From Puniceicoccaceae bacterium Marseille-Q1082 (GTDB lineage Bacteria > Verrucomicrobiota > Verrucomicrobiia > Opitutales > Intestinicryptomonadaceae), in contig CAJGBI010000002.1 in the NCBI GenBank assembly GCA_904424815.1, forward strand, positions 1 through 64,000: a DNA stretch of 64,000 nt, given 5' to 3'. The notes under the pieces were generated by a model. That model was not told the origin of the DNA and made no database searches. It saw only the letters and a program-made list of their open reading frames with translations. The position numbers were made by a program, and so were the translations under genes. This document shows, piece by piece, positions 38,861 through 49,611 of this stretch (position 1 is the stretch's first letter; each line of letters starts with the position of its first letter).

Positions 38861-40018
38861 TTATTCGGCCTTGGCGGGCTTGGCGGAAACCTTCACCCCG
38901 GGAACCGCCCTCTGGAGCCCGACGAAAATCACGTCGTCGTTCTCGGTGACGCCCTCGAGTATCTCGCGGTATTTGCCGAAGAGCCTGCCTATTTTGACGG
39001 GGCGGTATTCGACAACCCCGTCCTTGTTGACGACGAGCACATAGCGGTTTATGAGGTCGGTGCCGATGATCTCCTCGGGCAGCACGAGGAACTCCTGCGC
39101 CTTTCCGCCGCGGATCTTTATCTTGCCGAACATGCCGGCGGCGAGGAAATGGTTGGGATTGGGAATGTCGGCGCGCATGGTGAGGCTCGAAGTCTGAGTT
39201 CCTATGCGGTTGTCGAAATAGGTGAGCTGGCCCTTGAACGGCTTGTCCTCCTCGCCCCAGAGTGTCATCTCGACGGGCGGGCCCTTGCGGTTTACGACGT
39301 CTATTTCGTCGAACAGCCCGCTCTTCCGGTAGCGCAGCATGTCGCGCTCGCTCGCCTCAAAATAGGCCTGAACGACGCCGCTATTGACTATCGTGGTGAG
39401 CAGCGTGGAGTCTGCGGTAATGAGGTTGCCGGGGTCGACCATGCGCTGCGAGACCTTTCCGGCTATGGGCGCGCGTATGTGCGTGTACTCGAGGTTCAGC
39501 TCGGCCTCGGTAAGGCGCGCCTGCGCGTTCAAGAGGTTGGCTTCGGCGCTCAAAACCTCCGCGTGGCGGGTGTCGTAAATTTCCTTGGAAATGGCGTTGG
39601 AAGCAAGCAGCCCCTTCGCGCGCTCGAGGTTTGTCTTGGCGAGCAGCAGGCGCGCCTCGACCTCCTTGACGGAAGCCTTGGCCGCCGCGAGAGCCGCCTC
39701 GTAGGGGCGCGGGTCTATTATAAAGAGCAGGTCGCCCTCCTTGACTATCTGGCCTTCCTTGAATAGAATCTTTTCGAGATAGCCGCTGACGCGCGAGCGG
39801 AGCTCAACAAACTGCAAAGGCTCGATTCTCGCGGTGTACTCGTCCCAAATTTCAAAGGTCTTCTTGGACGGCTTAGCCACCTGAACCTCGGGAGCGGGGC
39901 GCGCTACCTCCTGTCCGCCCTTGCCGCATCCCGAAAATGAGGCTGACACGGCGGCCGCGAGGGCAAGAGCCGAGAATTTTGCCAAGACGTTTCTGGTTTT
40001 TGTTTTATTCATATGCAT
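38861..40018 (-). CDS. RND efflux periplasmic adaptor (membrane-fusion protein)
   Basis: A 385-residue AcrA/MexA-type adaptor lipoprotein. The start was taken as ATG 40018 (an ATG at 40012 is equally possible). The longer frame to 40042 uses TTG and overlaps the tetR stop. The lipobox is in SFSGC. Barrel-sandwich halves are GYLEKILFKEGQIVKEGDLL and YTHIRAPIAGKVSQRMVDPG, with a coiled-coil hairpin between them, then the beta-barrel and membrane-proximal domains. It links the RND pump to the outer-membrane channel. The first 140 residues closely match the broken adaptor at 29401-29916. Confidence 0.94.
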   Translation of the reverse strand: MHMNKTKTRNVLAKFSALALAAAVSASFSGCGKGGQEVARPAPEVQVAKPSKKTFEIWDEYTARIEPLQFVELRSRVSGYLEKILFKEGQIVKEGDLLFIIDPRPYEAALAAAKASVKEVEARLLLAKTNLERAKGLLASNAISKEIYDTRHAEVLSAEANLLNAQARLTEAELNLEYTHIRAPIAGKVSQRMVDPGNLITADSTLLTTIVNSGVVQAYFEASERDMLRYRKSGLFDEIDVVNRKGPPVEMTLWGEEDKPFKGQLTYFDNRIGTQTSSLTMRADIPNPNHFLAAGMFGKIKIRGGKAQEFLVLPEEIIGTDLINRYVLVVNKDGVVEYRPVKIGRLFGKYREILEGVTENDDVIFVGLQRAVPGVKVSAKPAKAE

Positions 40019-40038
40019 GTCACTGATAAATTTAGATT

Positions 40039-40704
40039 TCAATTTGTGAATTTGTCGAAAAATTCGCCTATTATCTCCAAGACTTCGCCCGCCCTGTCGG
40101 AACCGACGTGCTCCCAGCCGGCGACTTTCTGGAAACCGACGCGGGACGAGTTGAAAATGTGAACCTGCCCCGCCATCATGTGGGCGGCAATCCTCGCCCT
40201 GTCGCCTGTCAGCGCCCCGCGGGAAGCTATGGATATGAGGTGGGCGAGCATTTCGAGTTCCGCGCGGAAGACGTCCACAAATGTTTCGAAAATCTGGGTC
40301 TGGTATAGCTCTTCGCGGGTGATTATCAGAATTATCGAGCGCAAAATGTGCTTTGGAATGCGGTCGGAGTAAAGCTTTGTGGCGAGAAAATCGAGTATGA
40401 GCTTTCGGGCCTCGCGGGGATCCCCGCTCTCCAAAACTTTCGCGAACCTGTCAAAATAAGGGCTGTTAAAAACTTTTATGAAATCGCGTATCTGGCGGGC
40501 GAGCTCCATGTAAAGCTCGTTTTTTCCGCCGAAATAGTAGCTTATTGCCGCATGGTTGAGATTGGCCTTTGCGGCGATCTCGCGCGTGCGCGCTCCCGCG
40601 AAAGACCTCATTCCGAATTCCTCGAGGGCGGCTTTGAATATGCGCGCCTTCGGGTCATCGCAACGCCCCTCGACAAGCTCGATTATGTAATTCTTTTCAG
40701 CCAT
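40039..40704 (-). CDS. TetR/AcrR repressor of the efflux operon
   Basis: A 221-residue TetR-family regulator from ATG 40704 (MAEKNYIIELV). The HTH is TREIAAKANLNHAAISYYFG, followed by a CecR-like (DUF1956) C-terminal ligand domain with ITREELYQTQIFETF. It is first in the operon, 20 nt before the adaptor, and downstream of a double palindrome at 40722-40746. It probably represses itself and the pump until an effector binds. It is a paralogue of the regulator at 28678-29346. Confidence 0.92.
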   Translation of the reverse strand: MAEKNYIIELVEGRCDDPKARIFKAALEEFGMRSFAGARTREIAAKANLNHAAISYYFGGKNELYMELARQIRDFIKVFNSPYFDRFAKVLESGDPREARKLILDFLATKLYSDRIPKHILRSIILIITREELYQTQIFETFVDVFRAELEMLAHLISIASRGALTGDRARIAAHMMAGQVHIFNSSRVGFQKVAGWEHVGSDRAGEVLEIIGEFFDKFTN

Positions 40705-40721
40705 TGAAAAAATTAACTTCC

Positions 40722-40746
40722 AACCAAATGGTTTAATCGTTTGGTT
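40722..40746. promoter_or_regulatory. Candidate TetR operator over the efflux promoter
   Basis: The perfect palindrome AACCAAATGGTT (40722-40733) is followed by the half-related copy AATCGTTTGGTT (40735-40746). A minus-strand TTGACA begins at 40750 and overlaps the outer copy. The site is 18 bp before the tetR ATG. The pattern AAyCAAATGrTT is shared with the site at 29967. Confidence 0.7.
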
Positions 40747-40750
40747 TGTC

Positions 40751-41095
40751 AAGCGTTTTCAAGAATTTTTCGGAAAAAAACACCGATTAAATCCGCCAAT
40801 CGGCGCATTAACGCGCGCCGCCGCGCGGCGAAAACCGCCCTTCGTCCCGCGGGCGGAGCCAACGGGCGATATGGCAAAATCCTGATTTTACGCAAAACCG
40901 CCGGAAATTAAAAAAAAACATCTCCACACCAAAACGCCGCCCGGGCAGCCTGAGGGTATCCAGACTATAAACGCGCGAAATAAAAAACGAATGCGCCCAC
41001 GACATTGCCTTTCCAAAACGCAAATTAAAACTTAGTACATTGATAATTTTACATAATTTTTACGACAGAAAAAAACGCGCTCTTCAATTGCATAC
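40751..41095. other. Intergenic region between the efflux operon and groEL
   Basis: About 345 bp without a convincing gene. The half next to 41095 is AT-rich. I see no structured RNA other than the terminator listed next. Confidence 0.5.
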
Positions 41096-41123
41096 AAAAA
41101 AAAAGCCCCCGCTTTGCGGAGGC
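41096..41123 (-). terminator. Intrinsic terminator downstream of groEL
   Basis: On the minus strand: GCCTCCGC, AAA loop, GCGGGGGC, then nine T residues. It is about 165 bp past the groEL stop. Confidence 0.85.
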
Positions 41124-41287
41124 AAATATTGCAGCAAGCCCTGCGGAACCTCGCATTCGCCCAAAATCCGGAGAACGGGAAGCCCGCGGATTTAGGGGAA
41201 AGCGAGAGATTTTCGGAACCCCGCCCCGTTCCGCGCGGCGGCGCGGCGGGTGCGGGAAATTTCCGAAAGTCGGCCTTGTGCGCGGAA

Positions 41288-42928
<1,641 letters not shown>

Positions 42929-42940
42929 TCAGTTTTAAAG

Positions 42941-43237
42941 TTATTTAAGGATGGCGACGATGTCGTCTTCGCGCAGGAGCATATACTTGTCGCCGTTGAG
43001 CGTCACTTCGGTGCCGCCGTACTTGGAGATGAGCACCCTGTCGCCGACTTTTACGTCGAAAGAGGAGCGCTTTCCGTCGTCGAGCGTGCGGCCGAGGCCG
43101 ACGGCGACAACCGTGGCTTCCTGCGATTTTTCCTTGGCGGAATCGGGGATTATGATGCCGCCCTTCACTTGTTCTTTTTCTTCGATTTGCTTGACGAGCA
43201 CTCTGTCGCCAAGGGGTTGGATGTTTACTTTTGCCAT
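42941..43237 (-). CDS. groES: Co-chaperonin GroES
   Basis: The 98-residue lid of the GroEL chamber. Seen are the N-terminal [14 protein letters not shown], the mobile loop [13 protein letters not shown] and [15 protein letters not shown]. The length is normal. It is the first gene of the groES-groEL pair. The promoter region (43238-43320) has AT-rich stretches but no repressor site that I can name. Confidence 0.97.
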   Translation of the reverse strand: MAKVNIQPLGDRVLVKQIEEKEQVKGGIIIPDSAKEKSQEATVVAVGLGRTLDDGKRSSFDVKVGDRVLISKYGGTEVTLNGDKYMLLREDDIVAILK

Positions 43238-43312
43238 AGTTTTTTGTGTTATTGTTTTTTCAATGGAAATTCAAACGTTCGGCCATACTCTCATATTTCC
43301 GGCCGCCTGCAA

Positions 43313-43354
43313 AGACAAAAGCTCCCCCTCCGGCGCTTTCCGCCGGAAGCGGGG
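43313..43354 (-). terminator. Probable terminator after dnaK
   Basis: A hairpin TCCGGCG/CGCCGGA with an extra CCCC/GGGG outer stem follows the dnaK stop on the minus strand. The T-rich tail (CTTTTGTCTTT) is imperfect, so termination may be partial. Confidence 0.5.
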
Positions 43355-43363
43355 CGGCCCCCG

Positions 43364-45313
43364 TCAGGAGGGCTTTTTGGAATTGTCGTCGTCAACGACC
43401 TCGAAGTCGGCGTCTACCGCGTCGTTCTTGGGGGTTTCGGCGGCCTGGCCCGCGCCTTGCGTCTGGGACTGCTGGGCGCCCGCCGATTGCGAGGCCTGCG
43501 CCGCCTCCTGGAAGAACTTCGCGGCCTGTTCGAGGAGCTTCGTAAGCTTTTCGCTCTCGGCTTTCAAGGCCTCCTTCGTGGCGTTGTTGTCCTTCAAAAG
43601 CTCCTGCGCCTTCTTGACGCCCTCTTCGAGTTCGCCCTTTATCTGCGCGGGGAGCTTTCCGCCGTTTTCCTTAATCTGCTTTTCGAGGCCGTAGGCCATG
43701 TTGTCGAGCTCGTTTCGGGCTTCGGCGGTCTCCTTGATTTTCGCGTCCTCGGCGGCGTGGAGTTCGGCCTCCTTGCGGAGCCTTTCGACCTCCTCCTTGC
43801 TGAGGCCGCTGGAATTTGTGATGGTGATTTTCTGCTCCTTGCCCGTGGACTTGTCCTTTGCGCTGACGTTGAGAATGCCGTTTGCGTCGATGTCGAAAGT
43901 GACCTCGATCTGCGGCAGGCCGCGCGGGGCGGGGGCGATGCCGTCGAGCCTGAAATTGCCGATGAGCTTGTTGTCCTTCGCCATCGGGCGCTCGCCCTGC
44001 AATACGCGGATGTCAACCGCCGTCTGGTTGTCGGCGTAGGTGGAGAAGAGCTGCGAGGCCTTCTTGGGAATGGTGGTGTTGCGCTCTATCATCGGGGTCG
44101 CCACTCCGCCGGCAGTCTCTATGGAGAGCGTCAGGGGAGTGACGTCGAGCAGCAGCACGTCGCGGACGTCGCCGAGCAGCACGCCGCCCTGAATGGCCGC
44201 GCCCCTGGCGACAACCTCGTCCGGATTGACGCCCTTGTGCGCCTCCTTGCCCGCGAGCTTGTCCGCGGTCTCGACGACCTTGGGCATGCGGGTCATGCCG
44301 CCAACGAGAACGAGCTCGTCGATGTCGGACTTGGAAAGGCCGGCGTCTTTGAGGCACGCCTCAAAGGGCTTTATGGTCTTTTCGACAAGCGGGTCGGTAA
44401 GCTGTTCGAGCTTCGAGCGCGTGAGCCTTACGTTCAAGTGCTTGGGGCCCGTGGCGTCGGCGGTGATGAACGGAAGGTTTATGTCGGTCTCCTGCGCGGA
44501 GGAAAGGGCAATCTTCGCCTTTTCGGACTCCTCTTTCAAACGCTGGAGCGCCATCGGGTCGTTGCGCAGGTCTATGCCGTTTTCCTTTTTGAAGTTGTCG
44601 ATGAGCCAGTCCATTATGGCCGCGTCGAAATTGTCGCCGCCGAGCTCCGTGTCGCCGTTGGTCGCCTTGACTTCAAACACGCCGTCACCGATTTCGAGAA
44701 TCGAAATATCGTATGTGCCGCCGCCAAGGTCGTAGACCGCGATGGTTTCGTCGTTCTTCTTGTCGAGCCCGTAGGCCAGCGACGCCGCGGTGGGCTCGTT
44801 TATGATTCTGCGCACGTTCAGACCCGCGATGGTGCCGGCATCCTTGGTCGCCTGCCTCTGCGCGTCGTTAAAGTATGCGGGAACCGTTATGACGGCCTCC
44901 GTGATGGGCTCGCCCAAATACGCCTCGGCGTCGGCCTTCAAATGCTGGAGAACCATCGCCGAAATCTGTTCAGGCGAAAAACGCTCCGTCTTGTCGCCTA
45001 CCTGGCACTCTATCATGGCGGCGCCGTTGGGGCCCTCCACGACTTTGTACGGAAGCTGCTTTGCGAGATTTTCAACCTCGGAGAATTTGCGGCCTATAAG
45101 CCTCTTGGCCGAGAAAATGGTGTTGCCCGGATTCGTGATGGCCTGGCGCTTGGCCGCCTGCCCCACGAGCCTCTCGCCGGACTTGGTGAAAGCCACGACA
45201 GACGGGGTTGTCCTTCCGCCTTCCCTGTTCGGGATAACGGTGCTCTCTCCGCCTTCCATGACCGCCATGCAAGAGTTCGTAGTTCCTAAATCTATTCCTA
45301 ATATTTTACTCAT
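43364..45313 (-). CDS. dnaK: Chaperone DnaK (Hsp70)
   Basis: A 649-residue Hsp70 from ATG 45313 ([18 protein letters not shown]). The nucleotide-binding domain has [36 protein letters not shown] and [10 protein letters not shown]. The substrate-binding domain starts after [16 protein letters not shown] helical lid and an acidic C-terminal tail ending in [10 protein letters not shown] follow. It works with DnaJ and GrpE, neither of which is adjacent. A longer frame reaching 45364 was rejected as upstream noise. It is co-directional with groES-groEL 126 bp downstream. Confidence 0.98.
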   Translation of the reverse strand: MSKILGIDLGTTNSCMAVMEGGESTVIPNREGGRTTPSVVAFTKSGERLVGQAAKRQAITNPGNTIFSAKRLIGRKFSEVENLAKQLPYKVVEGPNGAAMIECQVGDKTERFSPEQISAMVLQHLKADAEAYLGEPITEAVITVPAYFNDAQRQATKDAGTIAGLNVRRIINEPTAASLAYGLDKKNDETIAVYDLGGGTYDISILEIGDGVFEVKATNGDTELGGDNFDAAIMDWLIDNFKKENGIDLRNDPMALQRLKEESEKAKIALSSAQETDINLPFITADATGPKHLNVRLTRSKLEQLTDPLVEKTIKPFEACLKDAGLSKSDIDELVLVGGMTRMPKVVETADKLAGKEAHKGVNPDEVVARGAAIQGGVLLGDVRDVLLLDVTPLTLSIETAGGVATPMIERNTTIPKKASQLFSTYADNQTAVDIRVLQGERPMAKDNKLIGNFRLDGIAPAPRGLPQIEVTFDIDANGILNVSAKDKSTGKEQKITITNSSGLSKEEVERLRKEAELHAAEDAKIKETAEARNELDNMAYGLEKQIKENGGKLPAQIKGELEEGVKKAQELLKDNNATKEALKAESEKLTKLLEQAAKFFQEAAQASQSAGAQQSQTQGAGQAAETPKNDAVDADFEVVDDDNSKKPS

Positions 45314-45807
45314 ATGCCATAAAGTGAAGCATTCGCCGTGCCAAAATTCGGAGAAATGCGGCAAATTGCAGCATTAGCATATTATTCAAACAGTTAATAA
45401 AAGACAAAAATTTCCGCGCGAATTTTCTCCCCCGCGCGCCGCAGCCCCGATGTCACACAATGTGCGACATTATGGCACATGCGGGCGCACACCGCCCGCG
45501 CAGGCGCAAAAAACCGCGGAAATCAGGCCGGCGAATCTCGCCGGAATTTATCCGGCTGAGCCCGGCATTTGCTCGCGCTATATTATATAGAGCCGCGCCG
45601 CAAAAAACTCCTTCCTACATTCCGGCGTTGCCGCGCGACTTAAAAAGGCAAATTTTCCGCAAGCTTGGCAGCTTCCTTTCCTCCGCGTCCACGCTGCGAT
45701 TCTCATTGCCGCTTGCAGCATATCGGCGTTCCCTTCGACGCTCCTCCCCATATATCTTGACAAAATCCGGCCGAGCCGAAAATATCGGCGGTCTAAAACG
45801 ATATACG
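45314..45807. other. Divergent dnaK-nadA intergenic region
   Basis: About 494 bp between the starts of dnaK (minus) and nadA (plus). It holds the palindrome at 45450-45470. The part near dnaK is AT-rich (45380-45420) and may hold its promoter. No gene is supported, although an open frame runs in from 45460 to nadA. Confidence 0.5.
45450..45470. promoter_or_regulatory. 21-bp near-perfect palindrome, candidate operator
   Basis: The core reads TGTCACACAATGTGCGACA (45451-45469), i.e. TGTC-R-CACA-W-TGTG-Y-GACA, and the flanking A/T also pair. Only one symmetric position pair is mismatched. It is 137 bp before dnaK and about 340 bp before nadA. It is not a CIRCE element. Which regulator binds it is unknown. 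Confidence 0.6.
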
Positions 45808-46962
45808 ATGCAAGCGATAGTTTTCCCGCCACTTGACAAATGCCCCGCGCCGGAGCTGACCGGCGTCCAAAAGCGGATTCTCGAAATGAAAGAACGGCGC
45901 GGCGCCGTGATACTCGCGCACAACTATGTATGCCGCGAGATTCAGGAAGTCGCGGACTATGTGGGAGACTCTCTCGGGCTGTCGAGAGAGGCCAGGAAAA
46001 CCGGCGCGAAAGTCATCGCGTTCGCAGGCGTGGACTTCATGGCGGAAACCGCCAAAATCCTCAACCCCGAAAAGACGGTGGTGCTGCCCGACCGCGCGGC
46101 GGGCTGCACGCTCGAAGAGCTTTGCGAGCCACTGGAGCTTGCCGCATTCAAGAAAAAGCACCCGCAAGCGATAGTGATTTCGTACATAAATTGCAGCGCG
46201 GGCGTAAAGGAGATCAGCGACATAATCTGCACGAGCGGCAACGCCCTCGAAATCGTAAGGCAGATTCCGCCGGAACAGGAGATAATATTCTGCCCCGACA
46301 GGCACCTGGGCTCCTGGATAATGGAGCAGACGGGGCGCAAAATGATTCTCTGGGACGGCTACTGTTGGGCGCACACGCAATACAAGGCAAGGGAGCTCGC
46401 CGACATAAAAAGGGCTTTCGACGGCGCGCCGCTCGTCTGCCACCCCGAATGCCCAAAGGAGGTGCGCGATGTCGCCGACTGCGTTTGCAGCACGGAAAAG
46501 ATGATAAAATTCTGCCGCGAAAATCCGTCGGACAAATTTATAATCGCAACCGTGGTGGAAATGGCGCACAGGCTGCGCCGCGAAATTCCGGACAAAACTT
46601 TCATAGCGGCGACCTCCTCCGGCAAGCCCGCCCAGCACTGCAAAAACATGCTGATGAACACGCCCGAAAAGCTCCTCAAATGCCTCGAAGACCTCGAGCC
46701 GAGAATCGAGCTGCCCAAAGACGTGATGGATCGCGCCCGCAAACCCATAGAGCGGATGCTTGAAATGTCCGAATCCGTCGGCCGCGCAGGTTCAGATTCC
46801 GCAAAAGGGCGTAGCCCCCGCCGGACGGAAACCGCGCCGGCAGCGCGCCCATTCAAAACCGCCGCTCCCCATCCGAAACCCGCGGCTCTGGCGGAGAACT
46901 TCAAAAAGCCAAGCCGATTCGGCGGCAATCCGGCCGCGCAGACAACGGGCGCGCCGCCTTAA
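45808..46962 (+). CDS. nadA: Quinolinate synthase A
   Basis: Makes quinolinate from iminoaspartate and DHAP with a [4Fe-4S] cluster, for NAD synthesis. The start is the ATG at 45808 (MQAIVFPPLDKCP). The first 320 residues are typical: VILAHNYVCREIQEVADYVG, VDFMAETAKILNPEKTVVLP, YINCSAGVKEISDIICTSGN, PDRHLGSWI, CHPECPKEVRDVAD, AATSSGKPAQHCKNM. Likely cluster ligands are the Cys residues in YINC, HPEC and QHC. The last 60 or so residues are a Ser/Pro/Ala-rich basic tail that relatives lack. nadB and nadC are not adjacent. Confidence 0.95.
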   Translation: MQAIVFPPLDKCPAPELTGVQKRILEMKERRGAVILAHNYVCREIQEVADYVGDSLGLSREARKTGAKVIAFAGVDFMAETAKILNPEKTVVLPDRAAGCTLEELCEPLELAAFKKKHPQAIVISYINCSAGVKEISDIICTSGNALEIVRQIPPEQEIIFCPDRHLGSWIMEQTGRKMILWDGYCWAHTQYKARELADIKRAFDGAPLVCHPECPKEVRDVADCVCSTEKMIKFCRENPSDKFIIATVVEMAHRLRREIPDKTFIAATSSGKPAQHCKNMLMNTPEKLLKCLEDLEPRIELPKDVMDRARKPIERMLEMSESVGRAGSDSAKGRSPRRTETAPAARPFKTAAPHPKPAALAENFKKPSRFGGNPAAQTTGAPP

Positions 46963-46987
46963 TGCAACGGAATCGGCGCGGCAATTC

Positions 46988-47974
46988 TCATTTTGCGCCC
47001 AGGGCGAACTTTGGGCACTTGCCGGGCTTGAATTTGTATTTTTCGTCCGAAGAGTCGTGGCACTTCGCGCACGAATTCGCGGCGGAATTTGAGTGCGGGT
47101 CGTGGCAGACGACACAGCTCATGCCCTCGTGGGCGCCCACGGGAGTGCGGTCGTCGGAGGTGCCGGCTTCGCGCGTCCAGTTAGGCGAATGGCAGTTATA
47201 GCAAAGCTTTGCGTTCGGATCCTGCGACACGCCGACTTCCCTCCCCTCCAGATATCGCTTCACCGACATGAGGCGGTCTGTCCTGAAATGCGCCCCGTCG
47301 GCGCGGGAATAGAACGACGTCCTGGGAACGGCGCACGCCGGAATCCTCGACTTTTCCCCGTTTTCAAAATTTGGGATTTTCGGCTTTTCGGAGTGGATTT
47401 GGTGGCACGCCATGCAGGGAATGGCTGGAAGCCCCCTCTGCTTTTCGTCCCTGATTTTCCAGCTTTCGCACTCCCCGTCGAGCGACATCAGGGAATGTAT
47501 GTTGCCGTCGTAAAACATGCCGTGGCAGCGGAGGCAGTCCCGGTACGGCTTTTCCTGCGAATTGTGGGCTTTGTCCTCAAATATGTTAGCGTAGGTTGTA
47601 GAGTGCGCCCCTTTCCGCCATTTTGCAAATTCGTCCTCATGGCATGCCGCGCAGCGCTCCATTATGTCGAGGCGCTGGCGCTCCGTCAGCTTTATGTCGG
47701 AATGCGACACGTCTTTCGAGAAATGCGAGAAAACCATTCCCGCCTTTTCCTTCAAGCTGTGCAGGCCGTTGGAAACCGCCGTCCCGTGGCACTCCGCGCA
47801 AGAGACTCCGGCGTGCGCCGAATTCTTCCACTTTTCGTGCGACGGCTTGATTTCATGGCACTGGACGCACGTGTATTCGGGATCGGCATAGTTCCATGCC
47901 GAGTACCCGCCGAACGCGAGCGCGCAGACCGCGGCGGCCGCCGCCAGATATGCCAAAGCCATTTTCCCGTTCAT
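46988..47974 (-). CDS. Octahaem c-type cytochrome, NapC/NirT-like N terminus
   Basis: A 328-residue membrane-anchored or exported multihaem cytochrome. One N-terminal hydrophobic helix (about residues 5-26) is followed by eight CxxCH motifs: CVQCH, CAECH, CAACH, CLRCH, CMACH, CYNCH, CVVCH and CAKCH. The start overlaps the GMC oxidoreductase stop by 4 nt (ATGA), so the two are translationally coupled. It probably takes electrons from the GMC enzyme and passes them to a periplasmic or quinone acceptor. Classical gluconate dehydrogenases use a trihaem cytochrome here, so eight haems are unusual for the operon type. Confidence 0.85.
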   Translation of the reverse strand: MNGKMALAYLAAAAAVCALAFGGYSAWNYADPEYTCVQCHEIKPSHEKWKNSAHAGVSCAECHGTAVSNGLHSLKEKAGMVFSHFSKDVSHSDIKLTERQRLDIMERCAACHEDEFAKWRKGAHSTTYANIFEDKAHNSQEKPYRDCLRCHGMFYDGNIHSLMSLDGECESWKIRDEKQRGLPAIPCMACHQIHSEKPKIPNFENGEKSRIPACAVPRTSFYSRADGAHFRTDRLMSVKRYLEGREVGVSQDPNAKLCYNCHSPNWTREAGTSDDRTPVGAHEGMSCVVCHDPHSNSAANSCAKCHDSSDEKYKFKPGKCPKFALGAK

Positions 47975-49608
47975 GCCGGAACCCTCCCGAAAGCCCTGGC
48001 GACTTTTTCGCCCGTGCGGAATGCGAGCGCCATTACGGTCAGGACGGGGTTAAACCCGCCGTTGTTGACGTGCACGGCGGCGTCGCCTATGAACACGTTT
48101 TCCGTCCCCCAAATCTTGCAGTTGGGATCTACGACGGAATATTTCGGGTTGTCCCCCATTCTGCACGAGCCCGCCTGGTGCTGCCCTCCGGCGTTGCAGT
48201 ACGACAGGTTCGGCTTGTCGCCGACCTTCCACACGGTTTTGGCGCCCGCCTCCCGCAGCACCGACTCCGCGGCGTCGGTCATTATTTTCGCCTGGACGGC
48301 GGTGAGCGGATGCTTGCCGCCCTGCGAGGATAGCATGGGAATTCCGAAAGCGTCCCTGCGCGTCTTGTGCAGCACTATGCGCGCCTCGTACATCGGAATT
48401 TCCTGGACGGGGCCGTGCAGTTGGAGCATCCGCCTGTAATTTTCCCTCTGGTACCTCTTGTGCTCGGCGCCCCATCTCGGGGAATTTGGCGGCCTTATCC
48501 TCGACCTCGCCCACGGCAGGGTGTAAAATTCGGAGCACAGCACCCCCGCGAAAATCTTGCGGTCGGGGAGGTGGTTGAAATCCGAAAACGCCACCGTAGC
48601 CCCGGGGCCCATTTCGGAGGACACGTCGCGGTCGAACAGCCCGAACGCCCCGCAGTAATGGTGGGAGTTCGCGCACCGGCCGACCATGTCGGAATTGTTG
48701 CCGAGCCCCTCCTTGAACATGTCGGACTTGGACATCAGAAGAAGCTTTGCGGTGCCGGACGAACCCGCCGCCGAAACGACGGCGTCGGCGGGCTGGAAAT
48801 GGGAATTCCGGTCGAGATCGAAATACCTGACGCCGACCGCCCTGCGGCCTTCCATAACGATTTCGTACGCTATCGAGCCGGTGCGGACTTCGCAGTTGCC
48901 TGTCCGCATGGCGACGGGGATCACCGTGTTCTGCGTGCCGTTTTTCGCGTCGCACGGGCAGATGTAGCCGCAGCATGTGTGGTTGCGCAGGCACGCCGCC
49001 CTGCCGTTGTACCGCACGGAATTGCGCAGCATGGGTATCGGATACGGGTGGAAGCCGAGGCGCTTCATCGCCGGTATGAGAATCTCCCTGTCCTCCCTGT
49101 TGTGCTCGAATGCCGGCATGGGGAAGTCCCTTTTGCGCGGCGGGGCGAACGGATTGTCGCGCTGGTCGCCCGACACGCCGACCTCGTACTCCGCCTGTTC
49201 GTAATAGGGCTCGAGCTCGTCGTAGGTTATGGGCCAGTCGGCGAGGGCGGAATCCTTTATATTCGGATAGAGAGTGCACAGCTTGAAATCCTGCGGCATG
49301 AACCTCCACGCCATCGCGCCGTATGTCACCGTTCCGGAGCCCACGCACGCGGCGTTGAGAAAATGGTCGTGCAGCCACGGCTTTTCGGCGTTTGAAAACT
49401 TGCGCCTGTCGAGGGTGTGAAGGGGCCTGATTGCGTGCGTGCGCTGGTTTATGAGCTCGTCGTTGGGAGAGTCGTCGTAGTCGGGCCACTGGCCGCGCTC
49501 GAGGATTACGCATTTTAACCCCGCGGAGGCGAGCTGCTTGGCGACTATTCCGCCGCCCGCGCCCGCGCCGACCACCACGGCGTCGACTTTTTCGTGCCTG
49601 GTCTCCAT
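47971..49608 (-). CDS. GMC-family oxidoreductase (gluconate/glucoside dehydrogenase alpha-like)
   Basis: A 545-residue FAD enzyme. The N-terminal dinucleotide fold is VVVGAGAGGGIVAKQ, followed by LERG, the FAD-contact region GSGTVTYGAMAW and a Cys-rich loop CCGYICPCDAKNG (about residues 218-230). That loop recalls the iron-sulphur ligand loop of FAD-dependent gluconate and fructose dehydrogenases. The catalytic C-terminal end has His in QHQAGSCRMG and Asn in HVNNGGFNPV. There is no signal peptide of its own; it should hitch-hike with the Tat-type subunit encoded 3 nt upstream. Likely substrates are sugars, sugar acids or glycosides. Confidence 0.88.
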   Translation of the reverse strand: METRHEKVDAVVVGAGAGGGIVAKQLASAGLKCVILERGQWPDYDDSPNDELINQRTHAIRPLHTLDRRKFSNAEKPWLHDHFLNAACVGSGTVTYGAMAWRFMPQDFKLCTLYPNIKDSALADWPITYDELEPYYEQAEYEVGVSGDQRDNPFAPPRKRDFPMPAFEHNREDREILIPAMKRLGFHPYPIPMLRNSVRYNGRAACLRNHTCCGYICPCDAKNGTQNTVIPVAMRTGNCEVRTGSIAYEIVMEGRRAVGVRYFDLDRNSHFQPADAVVSAAGSSGTAKLLLMSKSDMFKEGLGNNSDMVGRCANSHHYCGAFGLFDRDVSSEMGPGATVAFSDFNHLPDRKIFAGVLCSEFYTLPWARSRIRPPNSPRWGAEHKRYQRENYRRMLQLHGPVQEIPMYEARIVLHKTRRDAFGIPMLSSQGGKHPLTAVQAKIMTDAAESVLREAGAKTVWKVGDKPNLSYCNAGGQHQAGSCRMGDNPKYSVVDPNCKIWGTENVFIGDAAVHVNNGGFNPVLTVMALAFRTGEKVARAFGRVPA

Positions 49609-49611
49609 ATT

